Shown here piece by piece: positions 9,677 through 20,075 of a stretch of 64,000 bases of DNA. This DNA is from Actinopolyspora lacussalsi (GTDB lineage Bacteria > Actinomycetota > Actinomycetes > Mycobacteriales > Pseudonocardiaceae). Every line of letters starts with the position of its first letter. The stretch's first letter is position 1. The stretch is from positions 3,427,501 through 3,491,500 of the forward strand of contig JAURUC010000001.1 in assembly GCA_030803735.1 (NCBI GenBank), given 5' to 3'. The notes beneath the pieces are model-generated. The model did not search any database, was not told where the DNA came from, and saw only the letters and a list, made by a program, of their open reading frames with translations. The position numbers were made by a program, and so were the translations under genes.

Positions 9677-11935
9677 ATGGTAGCCCTGCAGCTCGTCCTG
9701 GGCCTGATCTGTCTTGCCGTGACCGCGGTCGCGGTGGTCATGGTGGTCAGGACCGTTCGACGGATGGTGCGATCCATCCGGCTCGGACAACCGGATCCGA
9801 ACCGCAAGGGGCCGTTCGGTACCCGATTCTCCAACATGCTCAAGGAAGTCCTCGGGCACACCAGGATGCTCAAGTGGAGCCACGTAGGAGTGGCCCACTG
9901 GTTCGTCATGCTGGGCTTCGGCGGACTCAGCCTGAGCGTGCTGGTCGCCTACGGCGAAGTCTTCCACGCCCCGTTCGAGATCCCATGGCTGGGATCGTTC
10001 GGCCCCTGGAACCTGATCGTCGAGATCCTGGGCGTGACCACCATCCTCGGCGGCATCTGGCTCAGCGCCATACGTCAGCTCAACCACCCGCGCCGCGCGG
10101 GCAGGGTCTCCCGGTTCGCGGGCTCCAACTTCTGGCAGGCCTACTTCGTCGAAGCCGTGGTGGTGCTGGAAGGCGTGGGCATCATGGGGCTGCGCTCGTT
10201 CAAGGTCTCTTCCGACCTGTTCCACGCCCCGGTGTGGTCGGCACCGGTGAGCTTCGCGCTGGGCAGCATACTGCCCGCCAGCGCGTTCGCGGTCTCGCTG
10301 TTCGCCGCGTTCAAGATCCTCTCGGCGATGATCTGGGTCATCGTCATCGCCTCGAACATCACCATGGGCGTGGCCTGGCACCGGTTCACCGCGTTCTTCA
10401 ACATCTACTTCAAGCGCGATCCCGAGCGCACCGCGCTGGGCGCGCTGAAGCCGATGATGAGCAACGGCGCCCCGATCGACTTCGAGGAGGCCGAACCGGA
10501 CAGCGACACCTTCGGGGCAGGCCAGGTGGAGGACTTCTCCTGGAAGGGCTGGCTGGACTTCACCACCTGCACCGAGTGCGGGCGTTGCCAGTCGCAGTGC
10601 CCGGCCTGGAACACGGCCAAGCCGCTGTCGCCGAAGATGCTGATCACCAGCCTGCGCGACCACGCCTACGCCAAGGCGCCCTACCTGCTGGAGGGCGGCA
10701 AGAAGGACCCGATGACCGGTGAGGAGGCAGGCATCACCGGTGACGACGCGGACGAGCGTATGGGCAAGATCGACGCCCTCGCGCTGGCCGAGTCGGAGAA
10801 ACCGCTGGTGGGCGGCCCCGAGGAAGCCGGGATCATCGACCCCGAGGTGCTGTGGGCCTGCACCAGCTGCGGTGCCTGCGTCGAGCAGTGCCCGGTGGAC
10901 ATCGAGCACGTCGACCACATCGTCGACATGCGGCGCTACCAGGTGATGATCGAGTCGAACTTCCCCACCGAGCTGGGCGGGATGTTCAAGAACCTGGAGA
11001 ACAAGGGCAACCCGTGGGGCCAGAACAACAAGGACCGGCTGGCCTGGGCCAAGGACCTCGACTTCGAGGTCCCGGTCTTCGACGGTGAACTCGACGAGGA
11101 CGTCGAGTACCTGTTCTGGGTCGGTTGCGCGGGCGCGTTCGAGGACCGCGCGAAGAAGACCACGCAGGCGGTCGCCGAACTGCTGCACATCGCGGGCGTG
11201 AAGTACACCGTGCTCGGCCCGGACGAGGGCTGCACCGGTGACCCGGCGCGACGCGCGGGCAACGAGTTCCTGTTCCAGACGCTGGCCGAGCAGAACGTGG
11301 AAACGCTGAACTCGGTGTTCGAGAACCGCGAGCCCGGCAAGCGCAAGATCGTCGCCACCTGCGCGCACTGCTTCAACAGCCTGGCCAACGAGTACGGCCA
11401 GCTGGGCGGCAACTACGAGGTGGTGCACCACACGCAGCTGCTCAACCGGCTGGTGCGGGAGAAGCGGCTGGTCCCGGTGGCCCCGGTCACCGAGGACGTC
11501 ACCTACCACGACCCGTGCTACATCGGCAGGCACAACAAGGTCTACGAACCCCCGCGTGACCTGGTCAACGCCTCGGGCGCCTCGTTCCGCGAGATGCCCC
11601 GCCACGCCGACCGCGCGATGTGCTGCGGCGCGGGCGGCGCCCGGATGTGGATGGAGGAGCGCACCGGCAAGCGGATCAACCTCGACCGGGTGGACGAGGC
11701 ACTGGGCACCGCGTCGTCGAAGGTCGCCACCGGCTGCCCGTTCTGCAAGGTCATGCTCACCGACGGGATGACCACGCGGCAGAACGAGCAGGTCGCCTCG
11801 GAGAACGTCGAGGTCGTCGACGTGGCGCAGCTGCTGCTGCAGTCGGTCAAGCGCGGCACCGACGGTGACGGTTCCGGCGGTGACGGGGCCCAGGACTCGG
11901 ACGGTGTCGCGGCGAGCGCCGAGTCCAGCGGCTGA
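9677..11935 (+). CDS. etfD: EtfD-like membrane iron-sulfur reductase (HdrD/GlpC-type)
   Basis: A 752-residue protein. The N-terminal third holds about five membrane helices with histidines suited to haem binding (NarI-like). Two 4Fe-4S clusters follow (CTECGRCQSQCP and CTSCGACVEQCP). Then come two cysteine-rich CCG domains, with GCTGDPARR...CAHC and DPCYIGRH...CCGAGGARMW...GCPFC. This matches mycobacterial Rv0338c, EtfD, which passes electrons from electron-transfer flavoprotein to the quinone pool during fatty-acid oxidation. I chose the ATG at 9677 because AGGAGG (9663-9668) precedes it and it begins the first membrane helix. The electron donor here is inferred from the family. Confidence 0.88.
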   Translation: MVALQLVLGLICLAVTAVAVVMVVRTVRRMVRSIRLGQPDPNRKGPFGTRFSNMLKEVLGHTRMLKWSHVGVAHWFVMLGFGGLSLSVLVAYGEVFHAPFEIPWLGSFGPWNLIVEILGVTTILGGIWLSAIRQLNHPRRAGRVSRFAGSNFWQAYFVEAVVVLEGVGIMGLRSFKVSSDLFHAPVWSAPVSFALGSILPASAFAVSLFAAFKILSAMIWVIVIASNITMGVAWHRFTAFFNIYFKRDPERTALGALKPMMSNGAPIDFEEAEPDSDTFGAGQVEDFSWKGWLDFTTCTECGRCQSQCPAWNTAKPLSPKMLITSLRDHAYAKAPYLLEGGKKDPMTGEEAGITGDDADERMGKIDALALAESEKPLVGGPEEAGIIDPEVLWACTSCGACVEQCPVDIEHVDHIVDMRRYQVMIESNFPTELGGMFKNLENKGNPWGQNNKDRLAWAKDLDFEVPVFDGELDEDVEYLFWVGCAGAFEDRAKKTTQAVAELLHIAGVKYTVLGPDEGCTGDPARRAGNEFLFQTLAEQNVETLNSVFENREPGKRKIVATCAHCFNSLANEYGQLGGNYEVVHHTQLLNRLVREKRLVPVAPVTEDVTYHDPCYIGRHNKVYEPPRDLVNASGASFREMPRHADRAMCCGAGGARMWMEERTGKRINLDRVDEALGTASSKVATGCPFCKVMLTDGMTTRQNEQVASENVEVVDVAQLLLQSVKRGTDGDGSGGDGAQDSDGVAASAESSG

Positions 11936-12013
11936 CCGAGGCCGTACTGCCCTCACGGGGTGACGTTCCCCGCTCGGGCCCGACTTCCCGGCCAGGGGCT
12001 GTCGTTCGGTGGA

Positions 12014-12050
12014 CGGGGCCGGATTCCCATTCGGGAGTCCGGCCCCGTTT
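12014..12050 (+). terminator. Intrinsic terminator after etfD
   Basis: CGGGGCCGGA (12014-12023) pairs with TCCGGCCCCG (12038-12047) around a 14-base loop, followed by TTT. It lies 79 bases after the etfD stop. Confidence 0.75.
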
Positions 12051-12207
12051 CGTGAGCGGTCTCGCCCCTCACCGCGTACATTTCGCGAGAAATCGGCGGA
12101 CGTCGGTCCCACGCGCGGATCGCCCCGCCCCGCGAAAGCCGTCGTTGTCGGTCCCACCGGGCATACTCCGCCGCGGAATCGCGGTCCAGCAGTCCCGGAG
12201 GTGCCCC

Positions 12208-13077
12208 ATGACCACTGTCGTAACCACTCCAACGGGAAAGATCGGCTCCCGCGTGGTGCGCGTACTCGTCCAGGCGGGGGTTCGACCGAGGGTGCTGCTG
12301 CGCGAACCCGGCAACCTCGACCGGGCGACCCGCGAGCTGGTCGAGGTCCACCGTTGTGACCAGGGGGATCCCGAAGCGGTGGTTCGGGCCACGCGGGGAG
12401 CCGAACGCCTGCTCTGGATCAACCCGCCGGACTCGGACGACGACCCGATCGCGGGCCATGCGCGTATGGGGGCCAACGCCGCCCGAGCCGTCACCGAGAA
12501 CGGCATCGGCAGAACGGTGTTCGTCAGCAGCATCGGTGCCGAGAAGGGCTCCGGAGTCGGCGAGATCGACGGGCTCGCACGGGCGGAACGGTCGTTGAAC
12601 GAAACCGGTGCGAGTGTGTCGCGGCTGCGGTGTGGTTACTTCTTCACCAACCTGCTCACGCAGGCTGATGAGATCCGGGCCGGAGTGCTGCGAACACCGT
12701 GGCCGCTCGACTTCCCGATGGCGTGGGTCGATCCACGGGACATCGGCGAGGTCGCGGCCGCCAGGTTGCTGTCGGACGCATGGTCCGGACAGCGGGTGCA
12801 GGCCGTGCACGGTCCCGAGGACCTGACCTTCTCGCGCGTGGCCGGGATACTGGGAGAGGCACTGGGACACGACGTGGTTCCCGAACGGATCTCCGACGAC
12901 CGGCTCCGCGCCTCGCTGTCGGCGGCGGAACTCTCCGAGCGACGGATCGAGGGCATCGTCGGCATGTCGGCGGGGATGCGCGAGAACTTCACTCCCGAGC
13001 AGCGACGTGATCCGGTCACCACCACGCCGACCACACTCGGATCCTGGGCCTGGGAGAACCTCCGCCCGAGGCCGTAG
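12208..13077 (+). CDS. NmrA-like NAD(P)-binding atypical short-chain dehydrogenase
   Basis: A 289-residue protein. The N-terminal Rossmann segment (TVVTTPTGKIGSRVVRVLV) has the glycine-rich NmrA-type loop. The rest follows the NmrA/QOR2-like plan: substrate-facing loops, and a C-terminus with DIGEVAAARLLSD, found in the family. Members bind NAD(P) and either reduce small carbonyl compounds or act as redox sensors; which applies here cannot be told. GGAGG precedes the ATG. It is monocistronic, between etfD and the Wadjet genes. Confidence 0.85.
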   Translation: MTTVVTTPTGKIGSRVVRVLVQAGVRPRVLLREPGNLDRATRELVEVHRCDQGDPEAVVRATRGAERLLWINPPDSDDDPIAGHARMGANAARAVTENGIGRTVFVSSIGAEKGSGVGEIDGLARAERSLNETGASVSRLRCGYFFTNLLTQADEIRAGVLRTPWPLDFPMAWVDPRDIGEVAAARLLSDAWSGQRVQAVHGPEDLTFSRVAGILGEALGHDVVPERISDDRLRASLSAAELSERRIEGIVGMSAGMRENFTPEQRRDPVTTTPTTLGSWAWENLRPRP

Positions 13078-13264
13078 CCCCACGGCGATCCCGGTCGAGG
13101 GTCGGATGCCCGTCGCCGGAAACGACCTCCCGGGTTCGCCCGGCGTTCCGCACATCTCGCGGGAAATCGACCACGGGCACCGGAAGTGTCGGTAACGTCT
13201 CCTATGGTGGCGCCGGGTGACCGCTCCCCCGAGGCGGTTCCAGCGGCCCGGGAAGGGAGGTGCC

Positions 13265-14806
13265 GTGCAGCCACTGCGCGTCCCGAGCGAGATGTTCAGG
13301 TTCACCACCGGTGACCGCTCCGAGCTCTACTCCGCGATCCTGCACGCCTTCGGCGAGGCCAACGAACGGCTGGAAACAGCGCTGGGCATCGACGAGGTGC
13401 GCGACAGGCTGCGCTCGGTGGGCTGGTTCGACGCGCTCTCCGACGAGGACCTGCACGCCGCGCTGAAGCAGCTGGGCGACTGGGGACTGTTGGACAACGT
13501 CCAGAACCACGCGGAGAACTACCGCACCGCCGCCGAGTACGAACGCCGCAACCTGCAGTACTCGTTGACCAAGCTCGGTGAGGCCGCCTTCGCCGGAGTG
13601 CAGCACGCGATGACCACGCTCGCCTCCAGCGGCGCGTTGCAGACCGCGGTGCTCGACGCCATAGCCGACCGGCTCGGCGAGCTGAACGAGCTGCTGCGCG
13701 ACACGGCTGCCGCGGACCGTCGGATCTTCAGCAGTCTGCAGGAGCTGGAGGGGCATCTGGAGGCCCTGCGCAACAACACCAAGCAGTTCAACGGTGAACT
13801 GCAGCGGCTGCTGCGCGCCGAGGGCGTGGACCTGACGACGTTCCACGAGGTCAAATCGGCCACGGTCGCCTACCTGCAGGAGTTCTGCGACCAGCTCGAA
13901 CAGCGCTGCCACGCCATCGCCTCCGGCATCACCGAAGTGGAGGAGCAGGGTGTGGCGGAGCTGCACCGGCGTGCGCTGCGGGGCGCGGAACTACCACCCG
14001 GAGCCGGCGACGAGCGGCGCACCGAGTGGCTGGGGCATCGCGCCACCCGCTGGCAAGGACTGCGGATCTGGTTCCACCCGGAGGACGATTCAGCGCCGCG
14101 TGCCGAGCAGCTGCTGTCCGTGGCGCGACAGGCGATCGTCACCCTGCTGCAGGTACTGGAACGCATCGACGACTCGCGGAAACGTTCCTCCAGCGTGGCC
14201 TCCGACTTCCGGGAACTGGCCCGCTGGTTCACCCGCGCCCCGGACGAGGCGGACCTGCACCGGATGTTCGCCGCCGCGTTCGGCCTGGGGTCGGCGCGGC
14301 ACGCCCAGCTGATCCACGAGGACCCTGAGGTCATCGCCCCCTCCACCCCCTGGGCCGAGGCACCGGCGGTGGGGGTTTCGGCGACGCTGCGCACCGGGGG
14401 CCGCAAGGAGAGCTTCGCCCGCACCGGCAGGGTCCGCGACGTCGCCGAACTCAAACGGCAACGCGCCGAACGGGCGCGTGCCGAGCGCGCCCAGCTCGAA
14501 GCCGCCTGGCAACGGTTGGCCACCGACGGGCGGGCACGGCTGTCCGACTTCGCCGAGCTGGACCACACGGTGTTCCAACGACTTCTCGAACTGCTGGGCA
14601 GAGCACTGGCCGCCGGGCGGGACGAGTCCGGGGCGCGCCGGGCGAGCACCCCGGACGGCCGTGCCGAGATCGAACTGCGCGATCCCGACAACCGGGGCGA
14701 AACAACGCTGCGCACCCCGCACGGCATGTTCACCGGCCCCGACTTCGCGGTCGACATCCGCATCGTGGGTCGTGATCTCGAAGAGCCCGCCCGGGAGGCG
14801 AGTTGA
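13265..14806 (+). CDS. jetA: Wadjet type II protein JetA (DUF2397/TIGR02677)
   Basis: A 513-residue protein of the DUF2397 family, the kleisin-like subunit of type II Wadjet. Wadjet complexes are SMC machines that extrude DNA loops and cleave small circular plasmids. The N-terminus (MFRFTTGDRSELYSAIL) and the winged-helix region are typical. Long helices follow, and residues about 395-450 hold a charged coiled coil (AELKRQRAERARAERAQLEAAW). The GTG at 13265 follows a purine-rich ribosome site; an upstream GTG at 13217 would add 16 unconserved residues. It overlaps jetB by four bases (TTGA), so the four jet genes form one translationally coupled operon. Confidence 0.9.
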   Translation: MQPLRVPSEMFRFTTGDRSELYSAILHAFGEANERLETALGIDEVRDRLRSVGWFDALSDEDLHAALKQLGDWGLLDNVQNHAENYRTAAEYERRNLQYSLTKLGEAAFAGVQHAMTTLASSGALQTAVLDAIADRLGELNELLRDTAAADRRIFSSLQELEGHLEALRNNTKQFNGELQRLLRAEGVDLTTFHEVKSATVAYLQEFCDQLEQRCHAIASGITEVEEQGVAELHRRALRGAELPPGAGDERRTEWLGHRATRWQGLRIWFHPEDDSAPRAEQLLSVARQAIVTLLQVLERIDDSRKRSSSVASDFRELARWFTRAPDEADLHRMFAAAFGLGSARHAQLIHEDPEVIAPSTPWAEAPAVGVSATLRTGGRKESFARTGRVRDVAELKRQRAERARAERAQLEAAWQRLATDGRARLSDFAELDHTVFQRLLELLGRALAAGRDESGARRASTPDGRAEIELRDPDNRGETTLRTPHGMFTGPDFAVDIRIVGRDLEEPAREAS

Positions 14807-16038
14807 GCAATCTCAACAACCAGCTCGTGGTCACCGAGCGCGAGGAACTGGCGCGCTGTATCAGGGTGCTGCTGGCGAATCCACTGCTGACCAAACAGGA
14901 CGCCCCGAAGGACTTCGACACGGCCAGGCGTCGCCACGAGGCACTTCGCTCCTGGTTCGACTACTACTGCGGCTGGACGTTGACCGTCATGCCCCGCGCC
15001 GGATACGCCCGGCTGCACAAGAGCCGCGGCGACGTGGACGCGAGCAGACCGGCCCGCAGACTCCGTTCGGGCAGGGCACCGTTCGACCGCCGCCGCTACG
15101 CGCTGCTGTGCGTGGTGGCGGCCGAACTGTTGGCGACTCCCACGACGACCATCGGGATGCTCGCCGAGCGGGTCCGCCACAGCACCGGGAACGATCCCGT
15201 GGTGCCCACCTTCGACACCTCGGTCCGCTCCGAACGAATGGCCTACGTGGATGTGCTCCGGCTGTTGGAGTCGTACACGGTGCTGGTCACGGTGGACGGC
15301 AGCACCGAGAACTTCGTCGAGACGGAACTGGCCCAGGTGCTCTACCGGGTGGATTCGACCTTGCTGATGCGGCTGCTCAGCACGGTGACCGGTCCTTCCC
15401 GGATCGCCGACGCGGAAACCGACTACACGGACCCCGACGAACTGATCGGGAAGATCTCGACCGATCCGCGTTACGGGACCACCGCCGAGCACTCCTCGCG
15501 GAACCAGCGGAACCTCTGGGCACGGCACTCCGTGCTGCGCAGGCTGTTCGACGATCCGGTGGTGTACTGGGAGGACCTGACCGAGCAGCAGCGCGGCTAC
15601 GCCGGTTCGCAGGCCGGTCGCCAGCTGATCCGCAAGGCCGCCGAGGAGGCGGGGTTCGTCCTGGAGGAACGGGCGGAGGGCGTGCTGCTGGTGGACCGGG
15701 AGCAGATCGCCACCGACAGCACCTTCCCGGACGACTCGGGCAACGCCAAGATCGCCGCGCTGCGGTTGCTGGACGAGCTCAACGCGCACCCGGAGGGCGT
15801 GACGACGCAGCGGCTGCACGAGGCCACGGCGGAGATGCTGGCGCGCGAGCCCCGCTGGGCGAAGTCCTACCGTTCCGAGGACGGCACCTCCCGCCTGGTC
15901 GACGACGCGCTGCGGATACTGGCCGACTTCGACCTGGTCGTTCGGTACGAGGATCGGGTCGTTCCCCGCCCGGCCGCCGCCCGCTACCGCCTCGACGGCG
16001 TGAAAGTCTCGTCCCCCTCGGAAGGAACCCACGATTGA
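14803..16038 (+). CDS. jetB: Wadjet type II protein JetB (DUF2398/TIGR02678)
   Basis: A 411-residue protein of the DUF2398 family, the second non-SMC (KITE-like) subunit of type II Wadjet. It is mostly winged-helix. Recognisable stretches are LARCIRVLLANPLLTKQDAP near the N-terminus and RLRSGRAPFDRRRYALLCVVAAEL near residue 90. Its TTG start overlaps the jetA stop, and its own stop overlaps the jetC start by the same TTGA arrangement. In Wadjet, JetA and JetB bridge the SMC heads and load the complex on DNA. I see no catalytic residues, as expected. Confidence 0.9.
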   Translation: MSNLNNQLVVTEREELARCIRVLLANPLLTKQDAPKDFDTARRRHEALRSWFDYYCGWTLTVMPRAGYARLHKSRGDVDASRPARRLRSGRAPFDRRRYALLCVVAAELLATPTTTIGMLAERVRHSTGNDPVVPTFDTSVRSERMAYVDVLRLLESYTVLVTVDGSTENFVETELAQVLYRVDSTLLMRLLSTVTGPSRIADAETDYTDPDELIGKISTDPRYGTTAEHSSRNQRNLWARHSVLRRLFDDPVVYWEDLTEQQRGYAGSQAGRQLIRKAAEEAGFVLEERAEGVLLVDREQIATDSTFPDDSGNAKIAALRLLDELNAHPEGVTTQRLHEATAEMLAREPRWAKSYRSEDGTSRLVDDALRILADFDLVVRYEDRVVPRPAAARYRLDGVKVSSPSEGTHD

Positions 16039-19000
16039 GTGTCACCGAGCTGCCGACGCGGAACAGCGCCGACACCTCGCGGAACCGCTGGCAGCCGAAC
16101 CGGGCTGGCATCGTCAACATCTGGCGCTACTACGGGGAGACCTTCCGGTTCCACCGCGGCAGGTTGCTGCTACGCGGGCCCAACGGAACGGGCAAGTCCA
16201 AGGCCCTCGAACTGCTGCTGCCGTTCCTGTTCGACGCGCGGCTCACCCCGCGGCGGCTGTCCACGTTCGGCTCCGACCGGGGCATGCACTGGAACCTGAT
16301 GGGCGAGGGAGCCGGCGGAACCACGCGGGTCGGCTACGTCTGGCTGGAGTTCACCCGCGAGACCGAGGCGGGCACGGAGTGGTTCTGCTGCGGCGCCCGA
16401 CTGCAGGCCAGCAGCCGCACCAGCAACGTGACCACCGCCTACTTCACCACCACGCGCCGGATACACGCCCCCGACTCCCCCATGTACGACGCGACGGAAA
16501 CAGCGAACGAGGCGGTGGAAACCCTGCCGCTGCTCAACGACTCCGGCCAGCCGCTGTCCCAGGCCGCCCTGGGCGAAGTACTCGGGGAGTCCGGGCAGGT
16601 GCACCAGAGTCCGGCTGACTACCGCACCGAGCTGCGCGGCAGGCTCTTCGGCGGCATCGGGCAACAGCGCTACGAGTCGCTGATCAGCGCGTTGCTGCAG
16701 CTTCGCACCCCGAAGCTGTCCGAGCGGCTCGACCCGAACTTCCTGTCCAAACTGCTGTCCAACGCGCTGCCACCGCTCGACGACGCCGAGATCAGCGAGC
16801 TCGCGGACGGCTTCGAACGGCTGGACCGGCAACGAGAACGGGTCGGCAGGCTCGAAACGGAGGTCGAGGCGGCCGAGAAACTCGCCGAACGACAGCGGCA
16901 GTACGCACGGCGCGTGCTCTACAACGCCGCCACCGAACTGACCTCGGCCAATTCCGAGGTGGACAGGACGAGCGGCATCGCCCGCGAAACCCAGCGGGAG
17001 TACGACGACTCGCTCACCGAACGCGAGCGGTTAAGGCAACGCAAGAGCGAGACCGACGGCACGATCACGAACCTGCGGGAGGAGTTCGACGGGCTCAACA
17101 ACCGCAACAGCGAGCTGAGCGAACTCGCGACCGACAGCGAGAGCGCGCACAACGACGCGACCGAACTGCGCGACAAGGCCACCGACGCCCGGTCGCGGTC
17201 CGAGGAGAACGAGCGGAGTTCGGTCGAGGCGGCCGAGAACGCCCGCCGGGCGGAGGGCGAACGGCGGGAAGCAGCCGAGGCGGCCGGGCAGTCGGCGCGG
17301 CGACTCGGCATGTCTGCCACTCACCGGGAGATGGCCGGATCCGAGCACGACTCGAAACAAGCGCGGGCACTGCTGCGCGCGGCGGTCGGCGGCAAACGCA
17401 AGGCGCTCGACGAGCTGCACACCGCGCTGCACACTCACGAGACGGCGCTCCGGGACCACGAGCAGGCCGAACAGCGGACCGAACAGGCACGAACCGAGCT
17501 GGCCGAGGCCACCGAACGCCGCGACGCGGCCGAGCGGAACCACGAGGCCGCGGTACTGCGACAGGCCCAGCGGCTGCGGGACTGGGCCGGTGGCCACGTC
17601 GAGCTGCGGATCGACGACGTCGAGGAACTCGCGGAAGCGGCGGCGGACCACTCGGCGGTGCAACGACTGGTGTGGGACGCGGGCGAACCGGCCGCCGAAA
17701 CGCTCACCACCGAACGAACCGAGACGCGTGCGCGCCGCGACGACCTGGCTGAACGCCGCGCCGCGCACGCGGCGGAGATCGAACGGCTCCGGCACGAGAC
17801 CGACCTGCCGCCGACCGCACCGGCCACCCGCGACGCGGACCGTTCGACACTGCCCGGTGCGCCGCTGTGGAAACTGGTGGACTTCGCCGAGCGCACCGAC
17901 GAGGCGACCCGGGCGGGCGTCGAGGCGGCGCTGCAGGCGAGCGGCCTGCTGGACGCCTGGGTCACCCCGGAGGGCGAGCTCACCCCGGACGGCCACGACA
18001 CGTTCCTGACAACCGAGTCCGCCGAAGCGGCGGGCGGGCGAACACTCGCCGAGGTGCTGCGCCCGGAACCCGAGCACGCGGTGCCCGCGCGGCGGCTGAA
18101 GCGAATACTCGCCGCGATCGCCTTCGACGAGCGACTGCCCGGCGAGCACCCGGTGGCGATCGGGGCGGACGGGCACTGGCGACTCGGCCCGGCAACCGGG
18201 AGCTGGGCGAAACCGGCGGTGGCCCACATCGGCACGACGGCACGGGAGCGAGCCCGCGAACGGCGGATCGCGGAGCTTTCGGAGCTGGTGACCGTGCTGG
18301 ACGAGTCACTGTCCGAAATCGACGAAACCCTGACCGAGCTGGAACGGCGCCGCGAACGACTGCGCGCCGAACGGGACTCGCTGCCGTCCGCCGAGGAGAT
18401 CGACACCGCACGCGGTGAGCTCGACACGGCCACCGCGACGGTGGCCGTACGGCAGGACGCCGTGGGTCGCGGCGAGCGTCAGGTCACCGAGTCCGCCGAA
18501 GCGGTCGAACGGACCCGGAACTCGCTGGCGGCCAAGGCCGACGAGTACGGGTTGCCGAGGGAGCGAACCGCGCTCCGGGAGTTCGAGAACGCGCTGGAGG
18601 GGTTCGAACGGGCCGGGGAAACCTGGATCGACGCGATGCGCGACGCCACCACGGCCGAACACACCGCGCGGGACAGGGCGGAACAGGCCGAACGCTCGCT
18701 CATCGTCGCGCGACAGCGCGAGGCCGAGGCCGAGCGTGCCGAGCAGCGTGCGGCGGCGCTGGCCACGAAACTGCGTGCCAGGGAACGCGCGCTCGGCACC
18801 GAACAGAGCGAGATCCTGCGTGCGCTGGAGGACGTCCGGGGAAAGTTGCGGCAGGCTCGGAGTGACTCGGAGTCGTTGAACGAACAGCTGCAGGAGCTCG
18901 CGGGCCGGATCGGATCACTGGAGAGCTCGCGGGTTTCCACCGAGCAGGACCACGAGCGCGCGGTGGGGCTGCGCGACGACAAGCTCGAACGGTTCCGGCG

Positions 19001-20075
19001 GATCACCGGGACGAGCATCCCGGGCGACGCCGGAATCGAGCTGGACGCGAGCTCGAACGCGATCCGGACGAACCTGGAGTCGGCCCGATCGGTCACCGAG
19101 AAGTGGCCCAACACCCCGCACACGACGAAGAACATCAACGACTCGCTGGACCGGCTCAACGAGACCCTGCACGGCTACCGGGAGGCACTGGCCGAGCACG
19201 CCGCCGTGGCGCTGGAGCTGGACGAGGACGTCCACGTGTTCGTGGCGACGATGAACGGCGTCCGGCTGGGCGCGACGCGGCTGCTGGAGTCGCTGCGCGA
19301 GGAACACGATCGGCAGCGCACCGACATCACCGAACGCGAGCACGAGCTGTTCGACAAGACGCTGACCGGTGATGTGCGCAGACACCTGGCGGAGCGGATC
19401 AGGAGCGCCAACGAGCTGGTGGACGCGATGAACGACCGCCTGGAACGAGTCCGCACCGCCTCCGACGTGGCGGTCCGGCTGGTGTGGCAGGTGGGGCGGG
19501 ACCTTCCCGTGGGCACGCAGGCGGCGCGGGACCTGCTGCTCAAGGACCCGGTACGGCTGTCCGAACAGGACCGTGAATCGCTGCACCGGTTCTTCCGGGA
19601 ACGCATCGAGGACGCCAAGGCCAACAACACCGCCACGTCCTGGGAGGAGCAGCTGCGCGAGGTCTTCGACTACACCCAGTGGCACAGGTTCGACGTCAGG
19701 ATCGACCGGGGGCGGGACCGCGGCTGGGAACTGCTGACCAAGAAGCTGCACGGGGCGCTCTCCGGCGGGGAGAAGGCCATCGCGCTGCACCTGCCGCTGT
19801 TCGCCGCCATCGCGGCGCACTACGAGTCGATGACCGGAGCACCCCGGCTGATCCTGCTCGACGAGGTGTTCGTCGGTGTGGACAGCGCCAACCGGGGGCA
19901 GGTGTTCGAGCTGCTGAACTCGCTGGACCTGGACCTGATGCTGACCTCGGACCACGAGTGGGGGACCTACCGGGAACTGGACGGCATCGCGATCCACGCG
20001 CTGACCACCGGCGACGGCGACGACGCGGTCACCACGACCCGGTTCGTGTGGGACGGCGAAGGGTGGAGCGAATGA
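16035..20075 (+). CDS. jetC: Wadjet type II SMC-like ATPase JetC (TIGR02680)
   Basis: A 1346-residue SMC-like ATPase, the loop-extruding motor. The Walker A motif GPNGTGKS is at residues 48-55. Long Glu/Arg/Ala-rich coiled-coil arms run from about 270 to 1080 with a hinge-like break near 620-720 (AAHAAEIERL to LPGAPLWKLV). The ABC signature LSGGE starts at residue 1242, and Walker B with the D-loop (LILLDEVFVGVD) is near 1272. The start is TTG, overlapping the jetB stop, with AAGGAA upstream. All elements needed for ATPase activity are intact. Much larger open frames upstream are shadows of jetA and jetB. Confidence 0.93.
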   Translation: MSVTELPTRNSADTSRNRWQPNRAGIVNIWRYYGETFRFHRGRLLLRGPNGTGKSKALELLLPFLFDARLTPRRLSTFGSDRGMHWNLMGEGAGGTTRVGYVWLEFTRETEAGTEWFCCGARLQASSRTSNVTTAYFTTTRRIHAPDSPMYDATETANEAVETLPLLNDSGQPLSQAALGEVLGESGQVHQSPADYRTELRGRLFGGIGQQRYESLISALLQLRTPKLSERLDPNFLSKLLSNALPPLDDAEISELADGFERLDRQRERVGRLETEVEAAEKLAERQRQYARRVLYNAATELTSANSEVDRTSGIARETQREYDDSLTERERLRQRKSETDGTITNLREEFDGLNNRNSELSELATDSESAHNDATELRDKATDARSRSEENERSSVEAAENARRAEGERREAAEAAGQSARRLGMSATHREMAGSEHDSKQARALLRAAVGGKRKALDELHTALHTHETALRDHEQAEQRTEQARTELAEATERRDAAERNHEAAVLRQAQRLRDWAGGHVELRIDDVEELAEAAADHSAVQRLVWDAGEPAAETLTTERTETRARRDDLAERRAAHAAEIERLRHETDLPPTAPATRDADRSTLPGAPLWKLVDFAERTDEATRAGVEAALQASGLLDAWVTPEGELTPDGHDTFLTTESAEAAGGRTLAEVLRPEPEHAVPARRLKRILAAIAFDERLPGEHPVAIGADGHWRLGPATGSWAKPAVAHIGTTARERARERRIAELSELVTVLDESLSEIDETLTELERRRERLRAERDSLPSAEEIDTARGELDTATATVAVRQDAVGRGERQVTESAEAVERTRNSLAAKADEYGLPRERTALREFENALEGFERAGETWIDAMRDATTAEHTARDRAEQAERSLIVARQREAEAERAEQRAAALATKLRARERALGTEQSEILRALEDVRGKLRQARSDSESLNEQLQELAGRIGSLESSRVSTEQDHERAVGLRDDKLERFRRITGTSIPGDAGIELDASSNAIRTNLESARSVTEKWPNTPHTTKNINDSLDRLNETLHGYREALAEHAAVALELDEDVHVFVATMNGVRLGATRLLESLREEHDRQRTDITEREHELFDKTLTGDVRRHLAERIRSANELVDAMNDRLERVRTASDVAVRLVWQVGRDLPVGTQAARDLLLKDPVRLSEQDRESLHRFFRERIEDAKANNTATSWEEQLREVFDYTQWHRFDVRIDRGRDRGWELLTKKLHGALSGGEKAIALHLPLFAAIAAHYESMTGAPRLILLDEVFVGVDSANRGQVFELLNSLDLDLMLTSDHEWGTYRELDGIAIHALTTGDGDDAVTTTRFVWDGEGWSE

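Noticed and set aside
9449..12232. A 927-residue open frame opposite etfD
   Set aside because: It mirrors etfD codon by codon and has the Val/Leu/Gly/His-rich composition typical of antisense frames in high-GC genes.
14478..16034. Upstream extension of the JetC frame
   Set aside because: The frame is open but overlaps jetA and jetB. Real JetC begins at the TTG at 16035, just before its Walker A region.
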